The notes beneath the pieces were generated by a model, which did not search any database, was not told the origin of the DNA, and saw nothing but the letters and a program-made list of their open reading frames with translations. The translations under genes were made by a program, and so were the position numbers. Of a stretch of DNA of 64,000 nt, positions 45,933 through 56,575 are shown piece by piece. This DNA comes from Desemzia incerta (lineage in GTDB: Bacteria > Bacillota > Bacilli > Lactobacillales > Carnobacteriaceae). Position 1 is the stretch's first letter. The number at the start of each line of letters is the position of its first letter. The stretch is from NCBI RefSeq assembly GCF_900115825.1, contig NZ_FOXW01000002.1, forward strand, positions 153,795 to 217,794, read 5' to 3'.

Positions 45933-47009
45933 TTATTCAGCTTTAACATCAGCTGGGTTTTCAGGAACTTCGATTTCTCCATCGATAATTTGTTGTCTGT
46001 AATCTTCAACAACAGTCCAAACATCTTCAGAAAGATTTCCTTCAGTTAAGTCGACCCCTTCTTCAGCTAAACCAAAGTTGCTTACTTCGCCGCCTTTGAA
46101 GTTTCCTTCCATAGATTCGTTAGAAATATCTTGAACAACTTGGCCTACACCTTTAAGAGTAGATGTAAGTGTTAAGTTTCCACCATCGTAATTACCTTCG
46201 TCAGTTTGGTCACGGTCAACACCGATTACCCAAATTTGATCATCAGGGTTTGCGTTCATACGGTCTTTAGCTTCTGTAAATACTCCGTTACCAGTATCTC
46301 CTGAAGCATGATAGATAATGTCTGCGCCATTTGAGTACATAGCTGCAGCTAATTGTTTCCCTTTAGCAGCATCACCAAATGATCCAGCATATTCTACATC
46401 AACTGTGATATCAGGGTTCACAGCATAAACACCTGCTAAGAAACCAGCTTCAAAGCGATCAATAACTGCACTTTCTTGTCCTCCGACAAACCCTACACGA
46501 TCTGTTTGAGTAGTTGAAGCAGCAGCAACACCTGCTAAGAATGCAGCTTCATGGTCTTTAAATAAAACTGAGGCAACGTTATCAGCTTCAATAACATCGT
46601 CAATGATTACAAAATGTTGATCTGGATTTGAACTTGCTACGTCTTCCATAGCTGGTTTTAATTTATAGCCGATTCCGTAAATTAAGTCAAAGTCTGCGTT
46701 AAGCGCTTGGTTCAAGTTAGGTACAAATTCTGAATCTTCATTAGATTGGATGTATGCAAATCCATTATTTTCTTCCTTGCTATGTTCTTCTCCCCAAGCT
46801 TGCATCCCTTCCCAAGCTGACTGGTTGAATGATCCGTCGTCTACCCCACCGATATCAGTTACCATAACGATTGAGAAATCATCTGTAGATGTAGATTCTT
46901 CCGATCCTGCACTTGATTCTTCAGTGTCTCCACCGTTTCCGCAAGCTGCTAATATCAATCCTGTTGTTAACCCTAAACCTAATAATTTCTTAAGATTACG
47001 ATTTTCCAC
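45933..47009 (-). CDS. bmpA: BMP-family nucleoside-binding lipoprotein
   Basis: Extracellular substrate-binding lipoprotein of the importer (Bmp/PnrA/NupN family). Signal peptide with lipobox LAAC (ILAACGNGG, Cys at about residue 22), an acidic Ser-rich linker, then the periplasmic-binding fold with FVGGQESAVIDRFEAGFLAG and IIYHASGDTGNGVF. I chose GTG at 47009 (358 residues) with a GGGGG-type site upstream; the frame extends far upstream but includes no signal-like sequence in the right place. First gene of the importer operon, separated from nupO by a hairpin spacer. Confidence 0.94.
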   Translation of the reverse strand: MENRNLKKLLGLGLTTGLILAACGNGGDTEESSAGSEESTSTDDFSIVMVTDIGGVDDGSFNQSAWEGMQAWGEEHSKEENNGFAYIQSNEDSEFVPNLNQALNADFDLIYGIGYKLKPAMEDVASSNPDQHFVIIDDVIEADNVASVLFKDHEAAFLAGVAAASTTQTDRVGFVGGQESAVIDRFEAGFLAGVYAVNPDITVDVEYAGSFGDAAKGKQLAAAMYSNGADIIYHASGDTGNGVFTEAKDRMNANPDDQIWVIGVDRDQTDEGNYDGGNLTLTSTLKGVGQVVQDISNESMEGNFKGGEVSNFGLAEEGVDLTEGNLSEDVWTVVEDYRQQIIDGEIEVPENPADVKAE

Positions 47010-47070
47010 TATATTTACCCCCGTAAAGTTTTTGTAGTTTGAATTAATATTCCAATTCATCCTCGAATTC

Positions 47071-47128
47071 ATATTACCATCAATATCCCAAAAAATAAAT
47101 ATCAAAACGATAATTGAAACCGTTTTTA
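47071..47128 (-). promoter_or_regulatory. Possible bmpA promoter with cre-like site
   Basis: Extended -10 TGG-TAATAT (TAATAT at 47071-47076) lies about 65 nt upstream of the bmpA GTG. At 47115-47128 TGAAACCGTTTTTA matches the core cre pattern TGNAANCGNTNNCA with one mismatch. It lies upstream of the promoter core, so it could activate or do nothing. Confidence 0.35.
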
Positions 47129-47160
47129 CCACGAATTGTTCATTTTTTTATCGTTTTCTA

Positions 47161-47193
47161 ATCTTTAAGGACATTTGTCCTGTCCTTAAAGAT
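47161..47193. repeat. Perfect 13-bp inverted repeat between ftsK and bmpA
   Basis: ATCTTTAAGGACA-tttgtcc-TGTCCTTAAAGAT. Neither side is followed by a T run, so it is not a standard intrinsic terminator. It lies 37 nt after the ftsK stop and upstream of the bmpA promoter; could be an operator or a noncanonical terminator. Confidence 0.6.
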
Positions 47194-47229
47194 CAAACGG
47201 TCATTTTAATGCACTATTATTTTGACTAT

Positions 47230-49635
47230 TTATTCATTTTGAAATGAATTTTCATCTACATTTTCAGTTTCTTTTACTAAATTAACTTTTCTGGGTTTAC
47301 TTCCTTCTGATGGTCCGACAATGCCTCTCATTTCCATTTCGTCCATTAACCTTGCAGCTCTATTGTAGCCTATACGAAAACGTCTCTGAAGCATTGATAT
47401 ACTGGCGGTTTCCATGTCTACCACTAAATCTACAGCTTCTTCAAAAAGCTCGTCTTCTGCTTCAATATCACCGCTGTTTTCAGGCTCATCTGAAGGCATC
47501 ATTTCCTCTACATAGTTTGCTTCTTGCTGGTCGGTAACAAACGAAACGATTTTTTCTACTTCAAAATCCGATAAGAATGCTCCTTGAACTCGAGTAGGTT
47601 TGTTTTGACCCATTGGTAAGTACAACATATCTCCTCTTCCGAGCAGTTTTTCTGCACCATTGCTGTCGATAATTGTTCGGGAATCGGTTCCGCTGGAAAC
47701 AGCAAATGCAATTCTTGAAGGGACATTCGCTTTAATAATTCCTGTAATAACATCAACACTAGGTCGTTGAGTAGCTAAAATCATATGGATTCCTGCTGCT
47801 CGTGCCATTTGAGCTAATCTAGTGATCGCATCTTCCACTGCATTACTAGCTACCATCATTAAATCAGCCAGCTCATCTACTATTACAACAATAAAAGGTA
47901 GTGTCGGCTGGTTTTCTCCATTTTCTGCGTTTTTCTCATGAACGTATTCGTTGTATCCTGTAATATTTCTCATGCCTGTTGTAGCAAATAGTTCATAACG
48001 TCGTTCCATTTCTTCTACAGCTTTTTGCAAAGCCTGAGCAGCTTTTTTAGGATTCGTTACGACAGGTGTCAATAGATGTGGAATCCCATTGTACACATTT
48101 AATTCGACTTTCTTAGGATCAATCATCATCAACTTGACTTCATTCGGTTTAGCTTTCATCAATAGACTGGTAATGATTCCATTAATACAAACGGATTTTC
48201 CACTACCTGTTGATCCGGCAATCAATAAATGAGGCATTTTTGTTAAGTCTGCAACTGCAACGTTTCCTGAGATATCTCTCCCCAGTGGTACTTCCAGCAT
48301 CTTATCTTTATTCTCTACATAGCTTTCCATCACGTCTCTAAACGATACAACATTTACTTCACTGTTCGGAACTTCGATTCCGATAAACGGTTTTCCAGGT
48401 ATAGGTGCTTCCATTCGGATATCCTTAGCAGCTAAAGATAAAGCAATATCATCGCTCAAATTGACGATTTTACTCACTTTCACTCCTACTGCTGGTTTCA
48501 CTTCATATTTTGTAACAGCAGGACCGAGTCTAGCTTTGACGACTTTGGCATCTACTCCAAAACTAGTGAACGTTTCTTCAAGTTTCTTTACATTTTTCTC
48601 GACAATTTTGTATTCTCCAGATTGGTCTTGAGGTTTGATTTCATTCAATAACGTAAATGGCGGCAATTGGTAGTCCTCATTTTCCACCTCTGCAGCGATA
48701 TCAAAATCAAGAGGTGTAGCTTCATTTTTCTCTTCTTCACCAGCATTTTTTTCAGCAACTTTAGCAAGACTAGGTTTCTCTGTTTCTCTTTCCACAATAG
48801 TCTTAGCTTGCAGATTTTGTTGGTAACTATCTATCTCAAGGGCTGCTGGCTCCATCACTTGACTTGTTTTCTTTTCCGGCACGTTGTTCGCTGTTTCGAC
48901 CGGAGAAATTGGAGTTGTTTTTGTCGGCTTAGGAGTAGTTGATCTCCCTTTTTTCTCCATCGGGCGTTTCTCTTTTTCTTTCCGCTGTTTTTTCTGCTCG
49001 GCAGTCTTGGTTTTTACGTGTTTAACCATGTAACCAATCCATTCTCGGCTCTTATTTAATGCGAATTTCAAGCCAGAACGAATAAGTTCCAATGCTTTAC
49101 TGAAGGAAAGTTGAAATAGGAAAAATATCCCTACTATACAAAGCGCGACTGCTGATAAATAACTGCCCCATTGTGCGCCTAAAAAGTAACTAGCTGAATA
49201 AAGCAATGAACCTATCATTCCCCCTCCTAATGGTTGAGTCAACTCGCTATTACTCACATCTACTCTAAAAAAGCGGTAAGTAGCATTGATCACATTCGTT
49301 TCAGGTTTCATGATGTCTGAAAATAGAAGAGCATGCAGCCATAATAAAATTCCTAAATACAGGATAAACAATCCAATCAATCGCTGATTTTTAAAAGGAG
49401 GTTCTTTTCCTTTCAGCAGCAAATACAATCCATATAATCCCAACAGTACAGAAGCTCCGATATACGTATCACCGACAAAAAAACGAAATGCATTTGCACT
49501 TAATACTCCAATGAAGCCAACACTTGAAAGGGAAAATAAACTTAAAATAATAAAAATAAATCCGATAATTTCAATAGAAACACTTTGTTTCTTCTGAACA
49601 GCTCTTTTAGTTGTCTTTTTTCTTTTTGTAGCCAA
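47230..49635 (-). CDS. ftsK: DNA translocase FtsK/SpoIIIE
   Basis: Septal DNA pump that clears chromosome DNA during division. N-terminal four or five membrane helices (about 22-190), a charged linker (about 200-320), then the motor: Walker A GSTGSGKS (about 475), Walker [13 protein letters not shown], and a C-terminal gamma winged helix (about 735-790) that reads orienting sequences. 801 residues. Start is TTG with AAAGGAG 7 nt upstream. A TATAAT box lies at 49667-49672. Divergent from acyP. Confidence 0.97.
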   Translation of the reverse strand: MATKRKKTTKRAVQKKQSVSIEIIGFIFIILSLFSLSSVGFIGVLSANAFRFFVGDTYIGASVLLGLYGLYLLLKGKEPPFKNQRLIGLFILYLGILLWLHALLFSDIMKPETNVINATYRFFRVDVSNSELTQPLGGGMIGSLLYSASYFLGAQWGSYLSAVALCIVGIFFLFQLSFSKALELIRSGLKFALNKSREWIGYMVKHVKTKTAEQKKQRKEKEKRPMEKKGRSTTPKPTKTTPISPVETANNVPEKKTSQVMEPAALEIDSYQQNLQAKTIVERETEKPSLAKVAEKNAGEEEKNEATPLDFDIAAEVENEDYQLPPFTLLNEIKPQDQSGEYKIVEKNVKKLEETFTSFGVDAKVVKARLGPAVTKYEVKPAVGVKVSKIVNLSDDIALSLAAKDIRMEAPIPGKPFIGIEVPNSEVNVVSFRDVMESYVENKDKMLEVPLGRDISGNVAVADLTKMPHLLIAGSTGSGKSVCINGIITSLLMKAKPNEVKLMMIDPKKVELNVYNGIPHLLTPVVTNPKKAAQALQKAVEEMERRYELFATTGMRNITGYNEYVHEKNAENGENQPTLPFIVVIVDELADLMMVASNAVEDAITRLAQMARAAGIHMILATQRPSVDVITGIIKANVPSRIAFAVSSGTDSRTIIDSNGAEKLLGRGDMLYLPMGQNKPTRVQGAFLSDFEVEKIVSFVTDQQEANYVEEMMPSDEPENSGDIEAEDELFEEAVDLVVDMETASISMLQRRFRIGYNRAARLMDEMEMRGIVGPSEGSKPRKVNLVKETENVDENSFQNE

Positions 49636-49834
49636 GGGTATGCTCCTTTCACTGTCTCTGTACTATATTATACACAAAATGAAGAGACTAAGGAATGCAA
49701 GAAAAGTATTTGTTAGCGAGTTCCTCAGCGGTAATCAGTTGACCAATCTTCCATATCTTTTATAAAATGTAAGTAGACTAAAAAGAGACTTTTCTTCAGC
49801 TCATTTTGTATTTTTACAAACAGGAGGTTTTAAG

Positions 49835-50224
49835 ATGAACAATTTTTTCTCTCAAATAAAAAGCCTATTCAATGGAGATTCCCAGAAAGAGGTTGCACCG
49901 GTATCTTCTTCCACTACTACGCCGATGAACGAGCCTACCAATTTGAACGTAAAAAAAGTCCGCTTAATTGTCGAAGGACGTGTACAAGGTGTGGGTTTCC
50001 GGTACACCACTAAACAAGTAGCAGATCGTATCGGAGTATACGGCATTGTTCGAAATGAAAACGATGGATCTGTTTATATTGAAGTGAACGGTGATCCAAA
50101 AAAAGTAGACGACTTTATTGAAGAAATCAGACACTCTCCATCCCCTAGCGGAAAAGTAGATCATGTCACGTTAGAGGAAGATGCAAGTATTGAAGAACGT
50201 GTTAAATTTTCTATAACTAATTGA
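49835..50224 (+). CDS. acyP: Acylphosphatase with N-terminal extension
   Basis: Small hydrolase of carboxyl-phosphate bonds. The core (about 40-128) has the catalytic arginine in VEGRVQGVGFRYTT and asparagine in VRNENDGSVYIE. Unusually it carries a 38-residue N-terminal extension rich in Ser and Thr that is absent from typical 90-residue acylphosphatases. The ATG is firm: AGGAGG lies 6-7 nt upstream. It precedes the yidC gene by about 70 nt, a frequent neighbour in lactic acid bacteria. Confidence 0.93.
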   Translation: MNNFFSQIKSLFNGDSQKEVAPVSSSTTTPMNEPTNLNVKKVRLIVEGRVQGVGFRYTTKQVADRIGVYGIVRNENDGSVYIEVNGDPKKVDDFIEEIRHSPSPSGKVDHVTLEEDASIEERVKFSITN

Positions 50225-50293
50225 AAACCTGTATGGATTCCTGTATAGTTAGCCATAGTATTAATTTTTAAACTATACGAAGGATTGTGAAAA

Positions 50294-51223
50294 ATGATAA
50301 AAAACAAAAAATTGCAATTAACAGGAACACTTATGGGACTTATGCTTTTCCTTTCAGGATGTATGAGTTACGATACTAACGGAAATCCAACCGGCGTCAT
50401 TTACGAATATTTAGTTGTTCCTTTACAACAATTGATCATTCGATTAGCTGATTTATTTGGCGGAAACTACGGTCTGGCGATCATTGCTATTACGATCATT
50501 GTCCGAATCATCATTTTGCCTATGAACTTAAGCCAATCTAAAAAAGCTATGGTTCAACAAGAAAAAATGGCTTTAGTCAAACCGGAAATGGATGAAATAC
50601 AAGCAGCATTGAAAAATGCTGAAACGAATGAAGAAAAAGCCGCTATCCAACAAGAGATGATGGAATTCTACAAAGCTAATGACATCAACATGCTCGGCGG
50701 AATCGGTTGTTTACCACTCTTGATCCAATTGCCAGTCTTCACTGCAATGTATCAAGCAATCAATTTATCAAATGAAATTGCCAGCAGTACTTTCTTAGGT
50801 ATCAATCTAGGAGAACCATATATTTTATTTGCTATCGTGGCCGGTGTGATTTATTTAGGACAAGCTTATGTATCTATGTTGGGTATGAGTCCTGAACAAA
50901 AGAAACAATCTCGTACAATGATGTTCATGAGCCCTATTATGATTACGATGATTTCATTCACTTCTCCAGCTGGGTTGGCTTTATACTGGATCGCAGGCGG
51001 GATCTTTGCTGTCATCCAATCTTTAGTCACTAACATGATCTTCAAACCAAGATTAAAAGCTCAGTTAGAAGAAGAATTTAAAAACAAACCAAAAGTAGAA
51101 GTCACTAAGAGACGTCCGACAACTAAAGAACCTATCAACAACCAAAGTACTACCCAACTTTCTTACGGAAACCGTAACGGTCAAGGAAGAAACGCTGGAA
51201 AACAACAACGAAACGAACGTTAA
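50294..51223 (+). CDS. yidC: Membrane protein insertase YidC (YidC2/MisCB type)
   Basis: Inserts membrane proteins alone or with SecYEG. It is a lipoprotein: signal with lipobox LSGC (Cys23). Five-helix core, with the conserved membrane arginine in TIIVRIIILPMNLSQSKK (near residue 72) and a basic, Asn/Gln/Arg-rich C-terminal tail (about 270-309), a feature of YidC2 paralogues that substitute for SRP. 309 residues. AAGGAT precedes the ATG. Followed by a terminator. Confidence 0.94.
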   Translation: MIKNKKLQLTGTLMGLMLFLSGCMSYDTNGNPTGVIYEYLVVPLQQLIIRLADLFGGNYGLAIIAITIIVRIIILPMNLSQSKKAMVQQEKMALVKPEMDEIQAALKNAETNEEKAAIQQEMMEFYKANDINMLGGIGCLPLLIQLPVFTAMYQAINLSNEIASSTFLGINLGEPYILFAIVAGVIYLGQAYVSMLGMSPEQKKQSRTMMFMSPIMITMISFTSPAGLALYWIAGGIFAVIQSLVTNMIFKPRLKAQLEEEFKNKPKVEVTKRRPTTKEPINNQSTTQLSYGNRNGQGRNAGKQQRNER

Positions 51224-51235
51224 TCATGTAAAAAA

Positions 51236-51268
51236 CCGTCAGTTGAGTTTCAACTGGCGGCTTTTTTT
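51236..51268 (+). terminator. Terminator after yidC
   Basis: CCGTCAGTTGA / TCAACTGGCGG stem (one G-U pair), then C and T7 on the plus strand, 12 nt past the stop. Confidence 0.9.
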
Positions 51269-51282
51269 GTCTTCATAAATAG

Positions 51283-51325
51283 AAAAAGCGAATGAGATAA
51301 AATATATTTTATCTCATTCGCTTTT
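51283..51325. terminator. Terminator after the sensor kinase gene (bidirectional)
   Basis: A near-perfect 20-pair AT-rich palindrome (AAAAGCGAATGAGATAAAAT and its complement), flanked by A and T runs; on the minus strand it lies 15 nt past the kinase stop. Confidence 0.85.
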
Positions 51326-51340
51326 GTAATTAGTTTGTTT

Positions 51341-52879
51341 TTAAAGCTCAGAATCAGTTTCTTTGTAGATAGGAAGTGTGATCCTAAAAATAGATCCATG
51401 GTTCAATACACTATCTACCGAAATGTTTCCTTTATATCCAAGCAACAACTCTTTAGCAATAGACAATCCTAATCCATTTCCGCCTTTATGTCGGCTTCTT
51501 GCCTTATCTACTCTATAGAATCGATTAAAGATTTTATCCGCATCTTCCGGTGTCATTCCTTCACCAAAATCTTGAATAGCAACATGAACAAATTTATCAT
51601 CAGAAGCAATTGAAATATGCACTTCATTTCTGTCTGTCGAATATTTAACCGCATTATCCAACAAGATAATCAAAATTTGTTCCAAATGATGGCGATAAAT
51701 GCTGACATAAATTTCTTCATTTAAATCATCATCTAAGTTAAACACAAAATTAGGATACAGCATTTTGAAGTTATTGTAATTTTGATGCACCACTTGCTTG
51801 ATAGGTGTTTTTTCATTTTTGTAATGAATTTCTACCTGCTCAGCTCGGGATAGATCTAACATCTCTTGCACAAGTGTCTTCATGCGCTCAACTTCCTGCA
51901 AAGATGCTGATAAAGACTCATCTAATATCTCTGGATCTTCTTTTCCCCAGCGGTTCAACAATTTCAAATGACCTTCCATAACTGCTACAGGAGTTCTTAA
52001 TTCATGAGAAACATCCTCCACGAATTGCTTTTGCTGTTCAATGTACAGCTGCATCTTATCCAACATATCATTGAATACGGTAGACAAATGAGCTAACTCA
52101 TCATTCGTATTTCCCAATGGAATCCGCGATTGAGATTGAGTGTCTTTTCGAATATCATTCATAGTCGTAGTCATAGTTTTTAATGGCTGTAAAAACTTGC
52201 TGGCCAATAAAAATCCTGTTATGCCACTGAATAAAAGAGCAAACACACCAATCGTAAACACCGCTGAAATGATTTGACTCGACATTTGATGGTAGTCGTC
52301 TAATGCATTCGTCACATGTATATACCCGATTAGAATACCGTTTTGACTCGAATAAACCGGCGCTATCCCAGATATTCCTTCTTTACCGTTGATATCGATC
52401 AGCTGTACAGTCAATTTAGCCTCTGGATTAAACGAAACATCACTAGGTCTCGATTCAAACAATAAACGAGAAGTTGGGCTATATACTCTTACCATTATCC
52501 CCTCTTCACTCATTTCAGCATACAACGTGTCTTGATAATTGCCATCTTGACCGATAATCAAATTACGCTGGTCAAAGTTTTCTTCAATTTCAAGAGCTGA
52601 AGGTGTGTAAGTAGGACTTAAGGACTGATAAACGGTTGCCTTTGTCAAAACTGCTGATTCTACATTAAGTCGATTGTTTACCCCAGTAATGATTTCTTTC
52701 ACATTTTCATCTTCTTGACTGAACATGATTTGTCTAAAACTGTAAAAAATAGTCACAGAAAAAATCATATAAGTAAGAAAAATGGCGATTGCAACAATCA
52801 GTGACCATTTCCACTTTAACGACGAAACCCGCTTTGGCTTATTTTCTTCTTCATTCCTAGTTTTTAGGAAATTTTTCAC
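51341..52879 (-). CDS. Two-component sensor histidine kinase (ArlS/CovS-like)
   Basis: Membrane kinase of 512 residues: TM1 (about 27-50), an extracellular sensor region (about 52-180), TM2 (about 195-220), HAMP (about 220-275), HisKA with phospho-acceptor His in [12 protein letters not shown] (near 290), and HATPase_c with N box [10 protein letters not shown]1 DFGEGM and G2 [11 protein letters not shown] start, overlapping the regulator stop by 4 nt. Closest in layout to ArlS/CovS/CsrS; the signal is not known. Confidence 0.93.
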   Translation of the reverse strand: MKNFLKTRNEEENKPKRVSSLKWKWSLIVAIAIFLTYMIFSVTIFYSFRQIMFSQEDENVKEIITGVNNRLNVESAVLTKATVYQSLSPTYTPSALEIEENFDQRNLIIGQDGNYQDTLYAEMSEEGIMVRVYSPTSRLLFESRPSDVSFNPEAKLTVQLIDINGKEGISGIAPVYSSQNGILIGYIHVTNALDDYHQMSSQIISAVFTIGVFALLFSGITGFLLASKFLQPLKTMTTTMNDIRKDTQSQSRIPLGNTNDELAHLSTVFNDMLDKMQLYIEQQKQFVEDVSHELRTPVAVMEGHLKLLNRWGKEDPEILDESLSASLQEVERMKTLVQEMLDLSRAEQVEIHYKNEKTPIKQVVHQNYNNFKMLYPNFVFNLDDDLNEEIYVSIYRHHLEQILIILLDNAVKYSTDRNEVHISIASDDKFVHVAIQDFGEGMTPEDADKIFNRFYRVDKARSRHKGGNGLGLSIAKELLLGYKGNISVDSVLNHGSIFRITLPIYKETDSEL

Positions 52880-53568
52880 GAACGCATCACATAACCTGTT
52901 CCGCGGACTGTTTGGATGTAACTCTCATTTCCTGGAACATCAAGTTTGTTACGCAAATAACGGATATAAACATCCACCACATTCGTTTCTACTTCTGTTT
53001 CGTAGCCCCATACTTTATTCAATAAAACATCTCTGGATAAAACGATATTTACATTTTCCATCAATTCTAACAACAACTCATATTCACGTTTCGTCAATTC
53101 AATAACTTCTTCGCCTCTACGAACAATACGGTTTTCTTTTTCAACCACTAGATCACGGTAATGTACCGTAGTTTGTTTTGTCATGTTTTGTTCGCCTTCA
53201 ATATCGATACGACGTAACAAAGCGCGTAAACGAGCCAATAGTTCTTCAATTGCAAAAGGTTTTACAATGTAATCGTCTGCTCCATGATCTAATCCGGAAA
53301 CTCTATCTATCACTGAATCACGTGCAGTCATCATAATGATAGGCACATTGCTGACTTGTCGAATACGACGACAAACATCGATTCCATTTAATTCCGGCAA
53401 CATGACATCTAGTAAAATCACATCCCATGATTCTTTTTCATCTAATGCAGCTTCTAAACCATTTCGTCCATCATAACGGACGTCGGTTTCATACCCTTCA
53501 TGTTTTAATTCTAGTTCTACAAATCTTGCCAAGTTTTTTTCATCTTCAATAATCAGTACTCTACTCAT
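52876..53568 (-). CDS. Two-component response regulator (ArlR/CovR-like, OmpR family)
   Basis: DNA-binding response regulator of 230 residues. Receiver: phospho-acceptor Asp54 in [10 protein letters not shown], with Glu8/Asp9 and Lys103 conserved; C-terminal OmpR winged helix (about 130-228) ends in [25 protein letters not shown] and [26 protein letters not shown] closely match the CovR/ArlR group. Preceded by an extended -10 at 53672-53680. It is first in the operon with the kinase. Paralogues of this type control virulence, capsule or envelope genes elsewhere; the target here is open. Confidence 0.94.
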   Translation of the reverse strand: MSRVLIIEDEKNLARFVELELKHEGYETDVRYDGRNGLEAALDEKESWDVILLDVMLPELNGIDVCRRIRQVSNVPIIMMTARDSVIDRVSGLDHGADDYIVKPFAIEELLARLRALLRRIDIEGEQNMTKQTTVHYRDLVVEKENRIVRRGEEVIELTKREYELLLELMENVNIVLSRDVLLNKVWGYETEVETNVVDVYIRYLRNKLDVPGNESYIQTVRGTGYVMRS

Positions 53569-53671
53569 AGAGATAATCTCGCTCCTTTTTTATCCGCACG
53601 TATAACACGCCTTTGTTACAATAGCACTATTTATTAAACTTCTCAATGGGATTTTTCATTTCTCTTTTATT

Positions 53672-53680
53672 ATTTTACCA
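53672..53680 (-). promoter_or_regulatory. Extended -10 promoter of the two-component operon
   Basis: TGG-TAAAAT on the minus strand, about 105 nt upstream of the regulator ATG. No clear -35 at 17 nt. Confidence 0.5.
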
Positions 53681-53796
53681 TAAATTAGAATAAAATGAGA
53701 ATAACAATTCTTTATTTCGTTGCTTTTCTTCCAAACATGGCGAAATTTTAAACACAGGAATGAATTAAGCGGAATCATCGCCTTTTGTAAACATTC

Positions 53797-53838
53797 GTAA
53801 AGACAGGATTAGAACTTTTGTCCTAATCCTGTCTTTAC
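53797..53838 (-). terminator. Hairpin after gnd, likely terminator
   Basis: AAAGACAGGATTAG pairs perfectly with CTAATCCTGTCTTT; the T tail on the minus strand is short (TTTACG). Located about 35 nt past the gnd stop. Confidence 0.7.
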
Positions 53839-53873
53839 TATAAAACTTTTCTAATTTAACCTTGTCGTACTGA

Positions 53874-55310
53874 TTATAGTTCTTCTTGTCCTTTATCTCC
53901 ATACCAGTCAAAATGGAATGTGCCTTCTTTGTCTTTACGTTCGTAAGTGTGGGCACCGAAATAATCACGTTGAGCTTGGATGATGTTAGCCGGCAGATCT
54001 GCACTACGGTAAGAATCATAATAAGCAATTGCTGAAGAGAATGTTGGAATTGGAACACCAGATTTAACAGCGATTCCGATAATATCACGAACAGAATCTT
54101 GATAGTTTTTAGTAATGTCCATGAAGTATTCATCTAAAACCAAGTTTTTCAATTCAGGATTACGGTCATATGCATTAGTGATTTCTTGTAAGAAACGAGC
54201 ACGGATAATACAACCAGCGCGGAAAATTTTCGCGATCTCGCCATATTGCAAGTTCCAATCGTATTCTTCACTAGCTGTACGCATTTGGGCAAATCCTTGA
54301 GCATAGCTCATGATTTTACTGAAGTACAATGCTTGACGAATTTTTTCAACCATTTCTTTTTTGTCACCGTCGAATGAGTATGCAGCCGGTTTTGGCAATA
54401 CTTTGCTGGCTTCTACACGTTCACTCTTCAAAGCAGAAATGTAACGGGCAAATACAGATTCAGTAATCAATGGAAGTGGAACACCTAGGTCTAATGCACT
54501 TTGAGAAGTCCATTTTCCAGTTCCTTTGTTTCCAGCACGGTCCAAAATGATTTCCACCATTGGTTTACTTGTTTCAGGATCTTTTTTAGTTAATGCATCA
54601 GCAGTGATCTCGATCAAGAAACTATCTAATTCACCTTGATTCCATTCTCTGAAGACTTCTGCAATTTCTTCCACAGATAATCCAACCACTTCACGCAATA
54701 AATGATAAGACTCAGCAATCAATTGCATATCCCCATATTCGATACCGTTATGGACCATTTTCACGTAATGTCCTGCACCGTTTGGTCCAATATAAGCCAC
54801 ACATGGTTCGCCGTCACTTGGTGCTTTAGCAGCAATTTGTTCTAAGATAGGTGCTACTAGATCGTAAGCCTCTTTTTGTCCACCTGGCATGATAGCAGGT
54901 CCTTTTAATGCTCCTTCTTCACCGCCGGAAACTCCAGTTCCGATGAAGTTGATACCTGATTCAGCCAATTCTTCGCTGCGGCGAATTGTATCTTTGAAGA
55001 ACGTATTTCCTCCATCGATCAGTACATCGCCTTTATCTAAATGAGGTAATAGAGATTGGATCACTAAGTCTGTCCCTTTTCCAGCTTGAACCATCAAAAC
55101 AATACGTCTTGGTGTTTCCAATGAATCTACAAATTCTTCGATCGTTTCAGTTAAAACTAAGTTTTTTCCTGGGTTTTCTTCAATGACAGCTGCTGATTTT
55201 GCAGTCGTACGATTGTATATAGAAACAGAGTAACCTCTGCTTTCAATATTCAATGCTAAGTTTTTCCCCATTACAGCCATACCTACAACACCAATTTGTT
55301 GTTTACTCAT
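53874..55310 (-). CDS. gnd: 6-phosphogluconate dehydrogenase (decarboxylating)
   Basis: Oxidises 6-phosphogluconate to ribulose 5-phosphate, CO2 and NADPH in the pentose phosphate pathway. N-terminal NADP motif [14 protein letters not shown], substrate motif [10 protein letters not shown], catalytic Lys in [14 protein letters not shown], and [14 protein letters not shown]. From the ATG at 55310 ([12 protein letters not shown]) it is 478 residues, slightly above the family's usual 470; a 54-nt upstream extension of the frame is not conserved. Divergent from corA. Confidence 0.97.
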   Translation of the reverse strand: MSKQQIGVVGMAVMGKNLALNIESRGYSVSIYNRTTAKSAAVIEENPGKNLVLTETIEEFVDSLETPRRIVLMVQAGKGTDLVIQSLLPHLDKGDVLIDGGNTFFKDTIRRSEELAESGINFIGTGVSGGEEGALKGPAIMPGGQKEAYDLVAPILEQIAAKAPSDGEPCVAYIGPNGAGHYVKMVHNGIEYGDMQLIAESYHLLREVVGLSVEEIAEVFREWNQGELDSFLIEITADALTKKDPETSKPMVEIILDRAGNKGTGKWTSQSALDLGVPLPLITESVFARYISALKSERVEASKVLPKPAAYSFDGDKKEMVEKIRQALYFSKIMSYAQGFAQMRTASEEYDWNLQYGEIAKIFRAGCIIRARFLQEITNAYDRNPELKNLVLDEYFMDITKNYQDSVRDIIGIAVKSGVPIPTFSSAIAYYDSYRSADLPANIIQAQRDYFGAHTYERKDKEGTFHFDWYGDKGQEEL

Positions 55311-55530
55311 GTAATTATATTCTCCCTTCAAAGCCATTAGTATCTTATTTATGAAGCTAAGCATTCCTTCTTAATTTTAGCAGACAATCGCTAAATATTA
55401 AAGCTACATTGTTTTTTTTATTTATCGGCTGTTGAATAAAAAATTTAATAAGCAAGGCGGACGCTAGTTTGTGGTTTATAAGGTACAATAGCTATAAGAC
55501 ATTCAATATAAAATATGGCGGTGTATAAAT

Positions 55531-56493
55531 ATGATTCATTACTTAAATCGAGATGAAAAAGGCGATTTCTTGCCGAATAACAATCCGGAAACAACTTCTT
55601 CTGACTGGATCCACATCAGTCAAGCAAATGAAGAAGATATCCTTCATTTAGCACATACGTATCACTTTCCAGTCGATTACCTAACGGGAGCATTTGATGC
55701 AGACGAAATTTCACGTTACGAAAAACTAGGTAAACAATATGATAATACCCCGGGTTTAATCGTTCTTTTATACCCTTTAAAAAAGAAAAGTCGATTAAAC
55801 CTGACTGAATATGTTACTCGTCCTTTATCTATTATAATGGCAGAAGATACACTGATTACTGCTACTCATGATACCCCTGAATTCTTAAAGAGCTTTATGC
55901 AAGTTGACGATGATAAACTCAATAATTTTGAAACAGCTGACCAGTTTGTCTTGAAAGCATCCATGCATATTGCTTCTTTGTTCATTACTTATTTGAAAGA
56001 AATTAATAAATCTACTGATGACTTAGAGGTTCAATTGCAATCTTCCTCTAAATCACAATATTTATTTGATCTGATGGAACTGCAAAAAAGTCTGGTGTTT
56101 ATAGACACTGCTTTGAAAAGCAATCATCCTGTCATTGATCGTTTGAAAGAACTGGAAGATTTTACTGCAAATCCAATAGATGATGAGCTGCTTCGAGATG
56201 TGATGGTAGAAAATCGCCAAGCAGAAGTGATGGCTTCTCAAACTTATCGTTTATTGAATCAATTGAGTAGTACTTTTTCATCTGTTATTTCCAATAATTT
56301 GAATACGGTCGTCAAGTTTTTAACTTCCATCACTTTTATTTTTACCATTCCTACACTGATTGGTTCTCTGTGGGGAATGAATGTGCCTGTTCCTTTTGAA
56401 AACTCTCCATTCGGATTTTGGATCCTTCTTTTTGGAACAGTAATTTTACTAGCTGTGACAGCTTATTGGATGAAAAAGAATGAGTTTTTCTAA
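55531..56493 (+). CDS. corA: CorA-family magnesium/divalent cation transporter
   Basis: Membrane Mg2+ (or Co2+/Ni2+) channel: a long cytoplasmic N-terminal domain (1-255) and two C-terminal helices (about 258-280 and 292-313) separated by the signature GMN (282-284) in SLWGMNVP. 320 residues. The ribosome site GGCGGTG is weak. Monocistronic apart from the small gene downstream. Confidence 0.94.
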   Translation: MIHYLNRDEKGDFLPNNNPETTSSDWIHISQANEEDILHLAHTYHFPVDYLTGAFDADEISRYEKLGKQYDNTPGLIVLLYPLKKKSRLNLTEYVTRPLSIIMAEDTLITATHDTPEFLKSFMQVDDDKLNNFETADQFVLKASMHIASLFITYLKEINKSTDDLEVQLQSSSKSQYLFDLMELQKSLVFIDTALKSNHPVIDRLKELEDFTANPIDDELLRDVMVENRQAEVMASQTYRLLNQLSSTFSSVISNNLNTVVKFLTSITFIFTIPTLIGSLWGMNVPVPFENSPFGFWILLFGTVILLAVTAYWMKKNEFF

Positions 56494-56575
56494 AGTTTCT
56501 TTAAAGTATCTTGTAAAAGGATAAGCAGTTATTGTAAACTTATCAAAAGCACGTATGGAAGTGAGGGGAATCTGC

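Larger units (their letters stand above)
53569..53873. other. Intergenic region between the response regulator and gnd
   Basis: About 305 nt: the gnd hairpin (53797-53838) on one side, the regulator promoter (53672-53680) on the other. The sequence between is AT-rich with no reading frame that has a ribosome site. Confidence 0.6.

Noticed and set aside
47556-47759. Minus-strand 67-codon frame inside ftsK
   Set aside because: Alternate frame within the highly conserved ftsK motor domain.
53765-54133. 122-codon minus-strand frame over the end of gnd
   Set aside because: It overlaps gnd in another frame and crosses the gnd hairpin; low-complexity Ile/Leu-rich translation typical of a shadow frame.
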